From: Phocoena phocoena
Lineage: Eukaryota; Chordata; Mammalia; Artiodactyla; Phocoenidae
Direction: 5' to 3'
Assembly (NCBI RefSeq): GCF_963924675.1
Contig: NC_089221.1
Span: forward strand, 3,469,851-3,533,850
Length of the DNA: 64,000 bases
Position numbers and translations under genes: made by a program. The first letter of the stretch is position 1. Each line of letters begins with the position of its first letter. Of this stretch, positions 11,801 through 24,308 are shown one piece after another. The notes under the pieces were generated by a model. The model was not told the origin of the DNA, searched no databases, and worked only from the letters and a program-made list of their open reading frames with translations.

Positions 11801-12749
11801 AAAAGATACCATTATAAAAGTTAAAAAAAACAAGCAACAGCCTTGGAGTAAATATTTTTAAAACCACTATCCATTAAAGGACTCATAACAAGAATTTACA
11901 TAGAACACTTACAGTTCAATAATAATAAAACAATTTAATCAAATAGTAGGCAACACATATGAATAAACACATCAACAAAGAAGATATATGAATGCAAATT
12001 AAGACCACAATCAGATATTTCACTCCCATTAGAGTGGCTATAATAAATAAAAGAGATAATAATAAATGTTAATAAAGATATGGAGAATGGAAAACTTTCC
12101 ATCAATGGTGGGAATGTAAATTAGTACAGCCACTTTGAAAAACAATTTGGCAGTTCCTCAAAAAGGTATGCATAGTATTACCCTACCATTCAACAACAGG
12201 ATTTCTTGGTATTTACCCAAGAGAAATGAAATACATATTTCCAGTAAAGTCCTGCATGTGAATGTTTATAGCAGCATTATTTATAGTAGTCCATGGAACC
12301 AGTCTAAAGCACATCAATTGGTGAATGCATAGAAAAATTGTGATATATCCATACCAAAGGATATTATCCAGCTTTAAAAAGGAATGAACTACTAACACAT
12401 GTTGTGTATGAATGAACCTGAAAAATAGTATTCTAAGTGAGAAAAGTCAGACATGAGAGCACACAGTGGATAATTCATTTATATTAACTGCTCAGGAAAG
12501 CCAAGTTTATAGGGACAGAAATTTAATTATCAGTTTCCTGTGGCTGGGTAGGAATGGGGATTAACTGTAAATGGGCAAGAGGGATCTTATTCAGGGGATA
12601 AAAATTTTCAGAACTGATTTATGGTGATGGTAGCACCACCTGGTAAAGTCACTGAAAGTCATTGGTTTGTACACTTGAATTTTATAATATGTATATGCAC
12701 CTCAATAATGCTGTTAAAAAAAGAAGCAAGGTAACAAAAGTGATTTCTT

Positions 12750-12850
12750 CTTCTGATCAAAATGAAGTAGTAGAGACCATGCGTATCTTCCTGCCTGAAA
12801 CAGAAAAAAAAAAAAAAAAGGACAAAATTTATGAAATGGTGCTTTGTTTT

Positions 12851-12881
<31 letters not shown>

Positions 12882-14813
12882 AAGACACTGATCATCAGAC
12901 AATAAAGACAGTAATCCCTGAGAGATGAGAAAAAACTGGAGCCCTAAAATTTCTCTCAAAAGCCTTGAGAGAATTTTCAGGCCAAGTCACAGGAAGGAAG
13001 AACTCAAAGCCTAGCAAACTTCCTGAGTTGTGAAAATAAAGCCAAGAGTATAAGACTCGGTGATCTATTGATACTTTGCTGGATGGAGTACTGTACAGGA
13101 GAGAGGGGCACAGAAAGAGAACTCTGGAAATCTGAAGAGGGTTACCCTTGAATACTCTTCTGAGTACTTATCTGTTCGTGTTTGTGGAAATTACACAGGA
13201 CCAGGGAAAAGAGACACTAGAAAGGATTATAGACTAGTAACCTAGTTTATACAGGGCCAGTGATAGTGCCTGTTACCATCAACCAGATTGGAAACCCTCA
13301 TGTTTCCTGGACAGTGGGTAGAATACACATAAAATTTATGCCTCAGTAGAGGGGAGTACTTAGCCTTAGACTGAGCATTGCTCCAATTTCACATAACAGA
13401 TCTTAAAAGCAAGATGCCAAAGGTTCAGACTCTTGCCAAGTAATGTAAACGTGCTTGAGAATAAATCTCCAGAATATTTATAGGAATACCCAAAACAGCC
13501 AGCATCCAACAAGGTAAGACTCACAATGTCTGGCATCCAATCAAAGATTACCTGGCATGCAATGAAACAGGAAAATGTGAGCCATTACACGGAGAAAAAT
13601 CAATCAATAAAAAGCCACATATAACTGACACAGCTGGAAAAACAATTTTCAGATGAAGACATTAAAACAGTTATTATAACTGTATCCCATGTATTCAAAA
13701 GTTAAGTAAAGACAAAGACAGGGACAATACAACAAAAGAGCAACATTGAATTTTAGAGATGAAAACTAAGATGTGTGAGATAAAATATATACCATCTGGG
13801 ACTGATGGCAGATTAGATATTGCATAATAAAAGCTTAGTAAACTTGAAGACACGGCAAAAAACTATCACAGTTGAAAGAGTGAGACAAAATAAAAACAAA
13901 CAGTATTAGTGTGTTGTGGTACTTCAAATGGCCTATTATATATTTAATTTAAGTGAGTGAAGGAAAAATATGTAAAATAATGATGGTTGAAAGTTTAAGA
14001 ATTTGATGAAAATGATAAGCCCAAGGATCCAAGAAATCAACAAAAGCCAAGCACAAGAAATATGAAGAAAATTATGCCAAGACACATCATATTCGAATTT
14101 CTCAAAACCAACCATAACAAAACACATAAGGACAGCTGCAGAAAGGCAGGTTATATACAGAGGAATACAAATAAGGATGAAAATAGTTTTCTCATCAGAA
14201 ATAGTGCAAATGAGAAGACAATAAACAATGTTTTTTGTATTACTGAGAGAAAACAAAAATAAATACAAAGTAAAACAAAAACCCTATAAACATAGAATTC
14301 TTTACCAGAAAAAAAAGATGCCTGAAAAATGTTCTCAAATATACAAAAGTTGAACTAAGAATCACCGACACATCTGCACTGAAAAAAAAAAAAAAAAAAG
14401 TAAAGGATGCTATTCAGACGAAAGGGAATGAAAGCAGACAGATTTATGGATAAAAACAAAAAAAATGGAGATCACTGGAAATAGTAATTACATGAGTAAA
14501 TAAAAATACAAATTGGTATTCATAACATGTAAAGGGAAACCTGTGAAAAATAGCACAAAGGTCAGAGATGGGGACAAAGAAGCACACTATTGCAAGATTT
14601 TTTCTCTATTTGTGAAGTGTTACAATATCACTTGATGGTAAGTGGTCCTAAGTTAACACAACCACTGAAATAAGAAACCAGTGAGTTGTAGCTAATAAGC
14701 TGCAAAGGGAGCAACATGGAATCATATGGAAATACATCCAAAAAATAAGTCAGTTATCAGTTTTATTTGGTCATACACTGGAGGCTCTAGCCAGTGCAAT
14801 AAAGCAAGAATAA

Positions 14814-14815
<2 letters not shown>
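12750..14815 (+). mobile_element. Old L1M, 5' half (5'UTR, ORF1 relic, inter-ORF) and short ORF2 piece
   Basis: Starts near 'aagtagtagagaccatgcgt' and runs through 'ccagcatccaacaaggtaag', 'cagatgaagacattaaaaca', 'agagatgaaaactaagatgt', 'catatgtgccaagacacatc'-type relics and 'cagcagatctgcactg'-type relics to the inter-ORF text 'aacacaaccactgaaataag'. At about 14740 it jumps straight to an ORF2 reverse-transcriptase-region piece ('ggctctagccagtgcaataa'), so roughly the first half of ORF2 is missing. The same element resumes at 22262 beyond the inserted full-length L1. The copy at 45870 matches its 5' half. Confidence 0.72.
12804..12881. repeat. A-run and (GTTTT)n
   Basis: A pure A-run at 12804-12819 is followed by a (GTTTT)n microsatellite at about 12842-12881. 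Both lie inside the L1M 5' region, where the related copy at 45.9 kb has neither. Confidence 0.85.

Positions 14816-14876
<61 letters not shown>
14816..14876. repeat. (TA)n microsatellite, about 61 bases
   Basis: Uninterrupted TA dinucleotides directly at the 5' junction of the inserted full-length L1. It separates the L1M text 'aagcaagaataaag' from the L1 5'UTR. Confidence 0.97.
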
Positions 14877-14880
<4 letters not shown>

Positions 14881-16497
14881 AGGACACCTTCAAGGTAGCA
14901 GAGGAGTAAGACATGGAGATCACCTTCCTCCCCACAAATACATCAAAACTACATCTACATGTGGAACAACTCCTATAGAACACCAACTGAACACTGGCAC
15001 CTCAGACTTCCCAAAAGGCAAGAAACTCCCCACGTACCTGGGTAGGGCAAAAGAAAAAAGAAAAAAACAAGAGACAAAAGGATAGGGGTGGGACCTGCAC
15101 ATCTGGGAGGGAGTTGTGAAGGAGGAAAAGTTTCCACACGCTAGGAAGCTCCTTCACTGGCAGGGATGGGGGGTGGGCAAGGGGGAAGTTTCAGAGCCAT
15201 GGAGGAAAGCACAGCAGCAGGGGTGCAGAGGACAATGCAGAGAGAGTCCTGCAGAGAGGATCAGTGGTGACCAGCATTCACCAGCCTGAGAGGCTTGTCT
15301 GCTCGCCCACTGGGATGGGTGGGGTCTGGGAGCTGAGTCTCAGGCTTCAGAGATCAGATACCAGAGACAGGACTGGGATTGGCTACATGAATACACCTTG
15401 AAGGGGACTAGTGCATCCCAGCTAGCTAGGAGGAAGTCTGGAAAAAAGTCTGGAACTGCCTAAGAGGTAAGAGACCATTGTTTTGGGGTCCACAAGGAGA
15501 GGGGATTCAGAGCACCGCCTAAATGAGCTGCAAAGACAGGCATGAGCCATGGTTATCAGCACAGACACCAGAGATGGGCATGGAATGCTAAGGCTGCTGC
15601 TGCAGCCACCAAGAAGCCTGTGAGCAAACACAGGTCAGTATTGACACCTGCCCTCCCGGAAGCCTGTACAGCCCACCACTGCCAGGGTCCTGTGATCCAG
15701 GAACAACTTCCCCAGGAGAACCCATGGCGTGCATTAGGCTGGTGCAACGTCACTCAGGCCTCTGCCACTGCAGGCTCACTCCACATACCATATCCCTCCA
15801 TCCAACCTGCCTGAGTGAGCCACAGCCACCTAATCAGCTGCTACTTTAACCCCGTCCTGTCTGAGCAAAGAACAGATGCCCTTAGATGACCTACATGCAG
15901 AGGAAAGGCCAAATCCAAAGATGACCCCCAGTAGCTGTGTGAACAAAGAAGAGAAAGGGAAATTTCTCCCAGCAGCCTCAGGAGCAGTGGATTAAATCTC
16001 CACAATCAACTTGATGTACACTGCATCTGTGGAATAACTGAACAGACAAAAAGTCATCCAAAAATTGAGACAGTTAACTTTGGGAGCAAACCCTTGGGGT
16101 TTGCTTTCTGAATCTAATTTGTTTCTGTTTTTATGTTTATCTTAGTTTAGTATTTAGAGCTATTTATACTTGGTAGATTAGTTTATTGATTTGGTTGCTC
16201 TCTTCCTTTTTTAATTTTATATATACATATATTTTTTCCTTTTTCTCTTTTTGTGAGTGTGTATGTGTATGCTTCTTTGTGTGATTTTGTCTGCATAGCT
16301 ATGCTTTTGCCATTTGTCCTAGGGCTCTGACTGTCCGTTTTGCTTTGTTTTGTTTTTAGTATAGTTTTTAATGCTTGTTATCATGGTGGGTGTGTTGTTT
16401 TTGGTTTGGTTGCTCTCTTCTTTCTTTCTCCCCTTTTTTATTAGTTTTTAATTCTTTTTCATTTATAATATTTTTTCTATTTTAATAACATTTTATT

Positions 16498-16529
<32 letters not shown>

Positions 16530-17086
16530 TTCCTTCCTTCCTTCCTTCCTTCCTTTCTTTCATTCTTTTTCTCTCTTTTCTTCTGAGCTGTGTGGCTGAC
16601 AGGGTCTTGGTGCTCTGGACGGGTTTCAGGCCTGAGCATGTGAGGTGGAAGAGCCCACTTCAGGACATTCGTCCACCAGAGACCTCCCAGCCCCATGTAA
16701 TATCAAGTGGCAAAAGCTCTCCCAGAGAGCTCCATCTTAACACTTAGAGCCAGCTCCACTCAACGACCAGCAAGATACAGTGCTGGACACCCTATGCCCA
16801 AAAGCTAGCAAGATAGAAGCACAAACCCACCCATTAGCAGAGAGGCTGCCTAAAATCATAATAAGTTCAGAAACACCCCAAAACACACCAGTGGACATGG
16901 TCCTGCCCACCAGAGAGACAAGATCCAGTATCATTCACCAGAACACAGGCACCAGTCCCCTACACCAGGAAACCTACACAACCCACTGAACCAACCTTAC
17001 CCATTAGGAGCAGACATCAAAAACTACAGAAACTACAAACCTGCAGCCTGAGAAACAGAGATCCCAAACACAGTAAGTTAAACAAA
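14877..17086 (+). promoter_or_regulatory. L1 5'UTR (internal promoter region)
   Basis: In L1 families the 5'UTR carries an internal promoter for full-length transcription. Here it begins 'aagtaggacaccttcaaggt' and contains the GC-rich leader 15080-16010, a T-rich middle 16100-16580 with a TTTC/TTCC run, and a terminal part from 16583 leading into ORF1. The start corresponds closely to remembered cetacean L1 leaders. Frames inside it (for example 15542-15814) have no domain. Present promoter activity is unknown. Confidence 0.7.
16498..16566. repeat. (TTTC)n(TTCC)n tract in the L1 5'UTR
   Basis: Tetranucleotide run changing from TTTC to TTCC and back, about 70 bases. It lies within a long T-rich strand-biased zone of the 5'UTR. 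Confidence 0.9.
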
Positions 17087-17974
17087 ATAAGAAGACAGAG
17101 AAATACACAGCAGATGAAGGAGCAAGGTAAAAACCCACCAGACCAAACAAATGAAGAGGAAATAGGAAGTTTACCTGAAAAAGAATTCAGAGTAATGATA
17201 GTAAAGATGATCGATAATCTTGGAAATATAATGGAGAAAATACAAGAAACGTTTAAAAAGGACCTAGAAGAACTAAAGAGCAAACAATGATGAAAAACAC
17301 AATTAATGAAATTAAAAATTCTAGAGAAGGAATCAATAGCAGGATAACTGAGGTAGAAGAACGGATAAGTGACCAGGAAGATAAAATAGTGGAAATAACT
17401 CTTCCAGAGCAGAATAAAGAAAAAATACTGAAAATAATTGAGGACAATCTCAGACACATCTGGGACAACATTAAATGCACCAACATTTGAATTACAGATG
17501 TCCCAGAAGAAGAAGAGAAAAAAAGGGACTGAGGAAATATTTGAAGTGATTATAGTTGAAAACTTCCCTAATATGATTAAGGAAATAGTAAATCAAGACC
17601 AGGAAGCACAGAGAGTCCCATACAGGATAAATCCAAGGAGAAACACGCCAAGACACGTATTAATCAAACTATCAAAAACTAAATACAAGGAAAAAATATT
17701 ACAAGCAGCAAGGGAAAAGCAACTAACAACATGCAAGAGAATCCCTGTAAGGTTAACAGCTGATCTTTCAGCAGACACTCTGCAAGGCAGAAGAGAGTGT
17801 CAGGACATATTTAAAGTAATGAAAGGGACAAACCTACAACCAAGATTACTCTACCCAGCGAGGATCTCATTCAGATTTGACAGAGAAATTAAAACCTTTA
17901 CAGAGAAGCAAAAGATAAGAGAATCCAGCACCACCAAACCAGTTTTACAACAAATGGTAAAGGAACTTTTCTAG
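17087..17974 (+). pseudogene. L1 ORF1 pseudogene (RNA-binding chaperone of the L1 particle)
   Basis: ORF1p normally forms a coiled-coil trimer with an RRM and C-terminal domain that coats L1 RNA. Homology begins at 17087, where the expected ATG reads ATA. The first block ends at a TGA (17288-17290), caused by a small deletion, and the next frame opens at 17287 (coiled-coil part, 'NTINEIKNSREGINSRI'). That frame hits TGA at 17488-17490. A third frame, entered near 17520, carries the RRM/C-terminal part with 'PRHVLIKLSK', 'RIPVRLTADLSADTLQGRRE' and 'YPARISFRF', and ends at TAG 17972-17974. The result is a lost start, two frameshifts and one nonsense codon. Confidence 0.92.
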
Positions 17975-18031
17975 GCAGGAAACACAAGAGAAGGAAAAGA
18001 CTTACAATAAAAACCCAAAACAATTAAGAAA

Positions 18032-21000
18032 ATGGTAATATAGAACATACACATCAATAACTACCTTAAATGTAAATGGATTAAATGCTTGAATCAAAAG
18101 ATATAGAGTGGCTGAATGGATACAAAAACAAGATCCATACATATTCTGTCTACAAAAGACCCACTTCAGACCTAGGGACACATATAAACTGAAAGTGATG
18201 GGATGGAAAAAGTTATTCCATGAAAATGAAAATCAAAAGAAAGCTGGAGTAGTAATACTCATATCAGATTAAATAGACTTTAAAATAAAGAATATTACAA
18301 GAGACAAGGAAGGACACTACATAATGATCAAGGGATCAATCTAAGATGAAGATATAACAATTATAAGTATATATGCACCCAACATAGGAGCACCTCAATA
18401 CATAAGGCAACTGCTAACATCTATAAAAGAGGAAATCAACAGTAACACAATTATAGTGGGGAAATTTAACACCTCACTTACAGCAATGGACAGATCATCC
18501 AAAATGAACATTAAACAGGAAACACAAGCTTTAAATGACACAATAGACCACAGAGATTTAGTTGATACTTATAGGACATTCCATTCAAATAAAAAAGATT
18601 ACACTTTCTTCTCAAGTGCACATGGAACATTCTCCAGGAGAGATCACATCTTGTGTCACAAATCAAACCTCAGTAAACTTAAGAAAATTGAAATCCTATC
18701 AAGGATCTTTTCTGACCACAGTGCTGTGACATTAGAAATCAATTACAGGGAAAAAATGTAAAGTACACAAACATATGGAGGCTAAACAATATGCTACTAA
18801 ATAACCAAGAGAGATCACTGAAGACATCAAAGAGGAAATCAAAAAAATATGTAGAGACAAATTAAATGAAAACCTGATGATCCAAAACCTATGGGATGCA
18901 GCAAAAGCAGTTCTAAGAGGGAAGATTATAGCAATACAATCCTACCTCAATAAACAAGAAACATCTCAAATCAACAACCTAACCTTACATCTAAAGCAGT
19001 TAGAGAAAGAAGAAGAAAAAAAAACCCAAAGTTAGCAGAAAGCAAGATCATAAATATCAGATTAGAAATAAATGAAAAAGAAATGAAGGAAACAGTTATA
19101 AAGATCAATAAAACTAAAAGATGGTTCTTTGAGAAGTTAAACAAAATTGATAAAGCTTTAGCCAGACTCCTCAAGAAAAAGAGGGAGAGGACTCAAATCA
19201 ATAAAATTAGAAATCAACAAAATTAGATATGAAAAAGGAAAAGTTACAACAGACACTGCAGAAATACAAAGCATCATAGGAGACTACTACAAGCAACTCT
19301 ATGCCAATAAAATGGACATCCTGGAAGAAATGGACAAATTCTTAGAAAGGTATAACTTTCAAAGACTGAATCAGGAAGAAATAGAAAATATGAACAGATG
19401 AATCACAAATAATGAAATTGAAACCATGATTTAAAATCTTCCAACAAACAAAAGTCGAGGACCAGATGGCTTCACAGGTGAATTTTTTCAAACATTTAGA
19501 GAAGCGCTAACACCCATCCTTCTCAAATTCTACCAAAAAATTGAAAAGGAAAGAGCACACCCAAACTTATCCTACAAGGCCACCATTACCCTAATACCAA
19601 AAGCAGACAGAGATACTACAAAAAAAGAAAATTACAGACCAATATCACAGATGAACATAGATGTAAAAATCCTCAACAAAATACTAGCAAACATAATCCA
19701 ACAGCACATTAAAAGGATCATACACCATGCTCAAGCGGGGTTTATCCCAGGAATGCAAGGATTCTTCAATATACAGAAATCAATCAATGTGATAAACCAT
19801 ATTAAGAATTTGAAGGAGAAAAAAACATATGATCATCTCAAAAGATGCAGAAAAAGCCTTTGACATAATTCAATACCCATCTATGATAAAAAACCCTCCA
19901 GAAAGTAGGCATAGAGGGAACTTACCTCAACATAATAAAGGCCATATATGACAAACCCACAGCCAACATGGTTTTCAATGGTGAAAAACTGAAACCACTT
20001 CCACTAAGGTCAGGAATAAGACGAGGTTTATCACTATCACCACTATTATTCAACTTAGTTTTGGAAGTTTTAGCCACAGCAATCAGAGAAGAAAAATAAA
20101 TAAAAGGAATCCAAATTGGAAGAGAAGAAGTAAGACAGTCACTGTTTGCAGTTAATATGTTACTATACACAGAGAATCCTAAAGATGTTACCAGAAAACT
20201 ACTAGAGCTAATCAATGAACTTGGTAAAGTAGCAGGATACAAAATTAATGCACAGAAATCTCCTGCATTCCTATACACTAGTGATGAAAATTCTGAAAGA
20301 GAAATTAAGGAAACACTCTCATTTCTATTGCAATAAAAAGAATAAAATACCCAGGAATAAACTTACCTAAGGAGACAAAAGTCCTGTATGAAGAAAAATA
20401 TAAGACCCTGATGAAAGAAATTAAAGATGTTACAAACAGATGGAGAGATATACCATGTTTGGGGTTGGAAGAAGCAACATTGTGAAAATGACTATACTAC
20501 CCAAAGCAATCTAAAGATTCAATGCAATCCCTGTCAAACTACCAATGACATTTTTCACAGAACTAGAAGAAAAAAAAATTCACAATTTGTATGGAAACAA
20601 AAAAATATCCCTAATTGCCAAAGCAATCTTGAGAAAGAAAAAAGGAGCTGGAGGAATCAGGCTCCTTGACTTCAGACTATGCTACAAAGCTATGGTGATC
20701 AAGACATTATTCTACTGGCACAAAAACAGAAATATAGGTCAATGGAACAGGATAGAAAGCCCAGAGATAAACCCACACACATATGGGCACCTTATGTTTG
20801 ATAAAGGAGGCAAGAATATACGATGGAGAAAAGGGAGTCTCTTTGACAAGTGGTGCTGGGAAAACTAGACAGCTACATGTTAAAGAATGAAATTAGAACA
20901 CTCCCTACACTATACACAATAAACTCAAAATAGACTCAAGACCTAAATGTAAGGCCATACACTATAAAACTTTTAGAGGAAAACATAGGCAGAACACTCT

Positions 21001-21875
21001 ATGATATAAATCACAGCATGATATTTTTTGACCCACCTCCTAGAGAAATAGAAATAAAAAAAAAAATAAACAAATAGGACCTAAGGAAACTTAAAAGTTT
21101 TTGCACAACAGAGGAAACTATAAACAAGACGAAAAGATAACCCTCAAAATAGGAGAAAATAGTTGCAAATGAAGCAACTGACAAAGGATTAATCTCCAAA
21201 ATTTACAAGCAGCTCATATAGCTCAGTATCAAAAAAGACAAACAACCCAATCCAAACAACCCAAAAATGGGCAGAAGACATAAATAGGCATTTCTCCAAA
21301 GTAGATATAAGATGGCCAAGAAACAAATGAAAGCATGCTCAACATCACTAATCATTAGAGAAATGCAAATCAAAACTACAATGAGATATCACCTCAGACT
21401 GGTCAGAATGGCAATCATCAAAAAAATATCTACAAACAATAAATGCTGCAGAGGGTTTGGTGAAAAGGGAACCCTGTTGCACTGTTGGTGAGAATGTAAA
21501 TTGATACAGCCACTATGGAGAACAGTATGGAGGTTCCTTAAAAAACTAAAAATAGAACTACCATACGACCCAGCAATCCCACTACTGGGTGTATACCCTG
21601 AGGAAACCATAACTCAAAAACAGTCATGTACCACAATGTTCATTGTAGCTCTATTTACAATAACCAGGACATGGAAGCAACCTAACTGTCCATCGACAGA
21701 TGAATGGATAAAGATGTGGCACATATATACAGTGGAATATTACTCAGCCATAAGAAGAAACGAAATTGAGTTATTTGTAGTGAGGTGGATGGACGTAGAG
21801 ACTGTCATATAGTGTGAAGTAAGTCAGAATGTGAAAAACAAATACCATATGCTAACACATATATATGGAATCTAA
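18032..21875 (+). pseudogene. L1 ORF2 pseudogene (endonuclease-reverse transcriptase)
   Basis: ORF2p nicks target DNA with an APE-type endonuclease and copies L1 RNA by target-primed reverse transcription. The ATG at 18032 is followed within four codons by a frameshift. Endonuclease text then runs from 'ITTLNVNGLN' onward. The metal-binding GDFN motif reads GKFN (Lys codon 18462-18464), while 'DHIL' and 'SDHSAVTLEI' remain. In the reverse transcriptase, FADD reads FAVN (20145-20156). The C-terminal part includes '[20 protein letters not shown]' and ends at TAA 21873-21875. Stops and frameshifts are scattered throughout. Confidence 0.93.
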
Positions 21876-22261
21876 AAAAAAACAATTTTTAAAAAGTGGT
21901 TCTGAAGAACCTAGGGGCAGGACTGGAATAAGATGCAGACATAGAGAATGGACTTGAGGACACTTAGAGGGGGAAGGGTAAGCTGGGATGAAGTGAGAGA
22001 GTGGCATGGACATATACATACTACCAAATGTAAAATAGATAGCTAGTGGGAAGCAGCTGCATAGCACAGGGAGATCAACTCAGCGATTTGTGTCCACCTA
22101 GAGGGGTGGGATAGGGAGGGTGGGAGGGAGACACAGGAGGAAGGAGATATGGGTATGTATGTATGTATATAGCTGGTTCACTTTGTTATAAAGCAGAAAC
22201 TAACATACCATTGTAAAGCAATTATTCTCCAATAAAGATGTTAATAAATAACTAAATAAAT

Positions 22262-22965
22262 GTTCTTACCATTAAAAAAAATAAATAAGTTTAGGATGAA
22301 GCAAAACTGTCTTTACTTACAAACAGCACCATCACTTGTGTAAAACATCTGATGGAATCTACAAGAAAACATGCTAAGTCTAACAAGTAAGTTTGGAAGA
22401 GCTGTAGGAGATAAGATGAATATATTTCAAAGATCAGTTTCATTTCTTCTAGTGTTGAACGATCACAAATTCAAATCAGCAATATGACATACAATATCAA
22501 CAACACATATGAAATACTTAGGATATGTGCAAGACCTCTACACTAAAAATTACAGAAATTTGTGGAGGGTAATTAAAAAGACTATACAAAATAAAAAACG
22601 AGATATAATATTTCTCAGATGTAAATTTTCCCCAAATTAATCTTACATTTCATAAAATCTGCATATTTTTATAGAAATTGACAAACTGATTCTGAAATTA
22701 ATATGGAAAATGCCAAAGCCTTAGTTTTAGCAAGAGTAAAAAATAAAGATAACATCTAACTTCACAATTTATTATAAAGGAACAGTAATCACAATGTGAT
22801 AATGATCTATATAGATAAAAAGATCCATGGAACAAAATAAGTAATACATAAATAAACCCAAACTATGTATGGTTAAATGATATTTAACAGAAGAGCAAAA
22901 ATAATTCAATGGAGAGAGTACAACCATTTTAACAAGTGCTGGAAATTTTAGCTATCCATGTACAC

Positions 22966-23017
<52 letters not shown>

Positions 23018-24235
23018 ACGCAGACCACACCATGCACCATGTACAACAACTAATTCAACTGTATTATAGACCTAAATGTAAAATCTAAAATTCTAAAACT
23101 TTCAGAAGAAAACACAGGACAAAAACCTCTGTGACCTAGGATTTGGCAAAATTTCTTATTTCAAACACCAAATACATGATCCATAAAAGAGCACATTCAT
23201 AAATTGGATTTCATAAAAGTTTTAAATGTTGAATTTTAGGAAAATACTATTAAGAGAATTAAAGTCATGGCTCATACTTGGAGACTATATTTGCAAATCA
23301 TATATCTGATAGAGAATCTGTATCTAGAATATCTGAAGAACTCTCAAAACTCAACATTTGGGGAAAAAAAACAGTTGAAAATTAGTAAATGATTTGAACA
23401 TTTCATCAGAGAAGATATACAGATAGCAAGTAAGTACACAAAATAATCCTGAACATTATCAATCATTATGTTAATACAAATTAAAACCACAGTGAGATAT
23501 CATTACCCACACATTCGAATGGCTCAGAGTAGCCTTATAAGTTTTGGGTGGGTATGTGGAGGAACTGGAACTCTCATGAACTGCCGGTGGGAATGTGAAA
23601 TGTACATTGACTTTGGCAAACGGTTTGGCAGTTTGCTAAAAAATTAATCATATACCTAACATATGAACAAGTACTTCTACTCCTAAATATTTATCTAAGA
23701 CAAAAATGCATACATCTACATGATGACTTCTACATGAATGTTCACAGCAGCTTAATTTAATAACCCCAAACTGGAAACATCTCAAATGTACCTCAACAGG
23801 AGAATGGATAAACAAATTCTGGTATATTTATGTCACAGAATAGTACTAACTTAGTAATGCATAAGGATGCCATGTTACAGCATGAATGGATTTCACACAC
23901 ACAAAAATTGCTGAGTGAACGAAGCTAGAGAAATAAGTATGAATGCCATATGATTCCATCTATATGAAATTCTAGGAAATGCAAACTAATTTAAAGTGAC
24001 AGAAGGATATCAGTGGTTTCCTGGGGTCAGGAGGAGGGTTTTGGGCAAGGGGAAGCAGGAGAGAGAGATAAGAAAGAGGCATGAGGAATTTCTGTTGATG
24101 ATGGAAATGTTTATAACTCTTGATTGTTATGATATTTTACAGTGGTATACATATGTCAAAATGTATCACATTGTAGACGCAATTTACAGTATGTGCATTT
24201 TATTTTATGCTTCAATAACCCTTTTTATATGAAGA
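22262..24235 (+). mobile_element. Old L1M, 3' half (continuation of the 12750-14815 element)
   Basis: Picks up the L1M text where the full-length L1 interrupted it: 'aagcaaaactgtctttactt', 'ctgatggaatctacaagaaa', 'tacttaggatatgtgcaaga' and 'agacctctacactaaaaatt'. It then carries the ORF2 C-terminal region ('ttatctaagacaaaaatgca') and the 3'UTR ending 'gtgcattttattttatgctt' at about 24215. It contains a (CA)n at 22968-23011. Heavily decayed. Confidence 0.82.
22968..23011. repeat. (CA)n microsatellite
   Basis: Uninterrupted AC dinucleotides, 44 bases, within the L1M ORF2 region. Confidence 0.97.
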
Positions 24236-24308
24236 AGAGAAACAAGGGAATATGAAACTACTATCTTTTGATTGTCTTTAGTTGCTCTATCTGCAATATT
24301 TTACCTAC

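Larger units (their letters stand above)
10560..12728 (+). mobile_element. Old L1M (ORF2 second half and 3'UTR), host to two later insertions
   Basis: ORF2-derived order on the + strand: 'tgtatttttatatacaagca', 'aaacctatacactgaaaatt', 'aaattaaagaagatctcaat' and 'gattggaagaataattatca'. Then, after an inserted L1 piece, 'actataaagccataattatc', 'acaagttgtgctggggcag', 'catagagttacatgtaagaa' and 'gcttttagaagaaaacaaag'. After an inserted SINE it continues to the 3'UTR ('ttgtacacttgaattttata', 'gcacctcaataatgctgtta'). There are many frameshifts. It is older than both inserts. Confidence 0.85.
14877..22261 (+). mobile_element. Near full-length L1 retrotransposon, disabled
   Basis: About 7.4 kb: long GC-richer 5'UTR (14877-17086), broken ORF1 (17087-17974), broken ORF2 (18032-21875), and 3'UTR with 'aagcagctgcatagcacagg', 'gctggttcactttgttataa' and 'attattctccaataaagatg', ending in a short (TAAA)-rich tail. 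It sits inside an older L1M whose text continues on both sides. A target duplication could not be defined because of the (TA)n at the left junction. It cannot move itself: both enzyme active sites are mutated and both frames are broken. Confidence 0.93.

Noticed and set aside
15542..15814. 90-codon frame in the GC-richer segment
   Set aside because: It lies in the 5'UTR of the full-length L1, which is noncoding in this family, and shows no domain.
18456..18761. 101-codon frame as a possible independent gene
   Set aside because: It is the endonuclease part of the L1 ORF2 pseudogene, and the apparent start is a GTG inside the domain.
22140..22180. Short GTAT repeats in the L1 3' end as a separate microsatellite
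   Set aside because: Only a few units, and part of the normal L1 3'UTR text in this subfamily.
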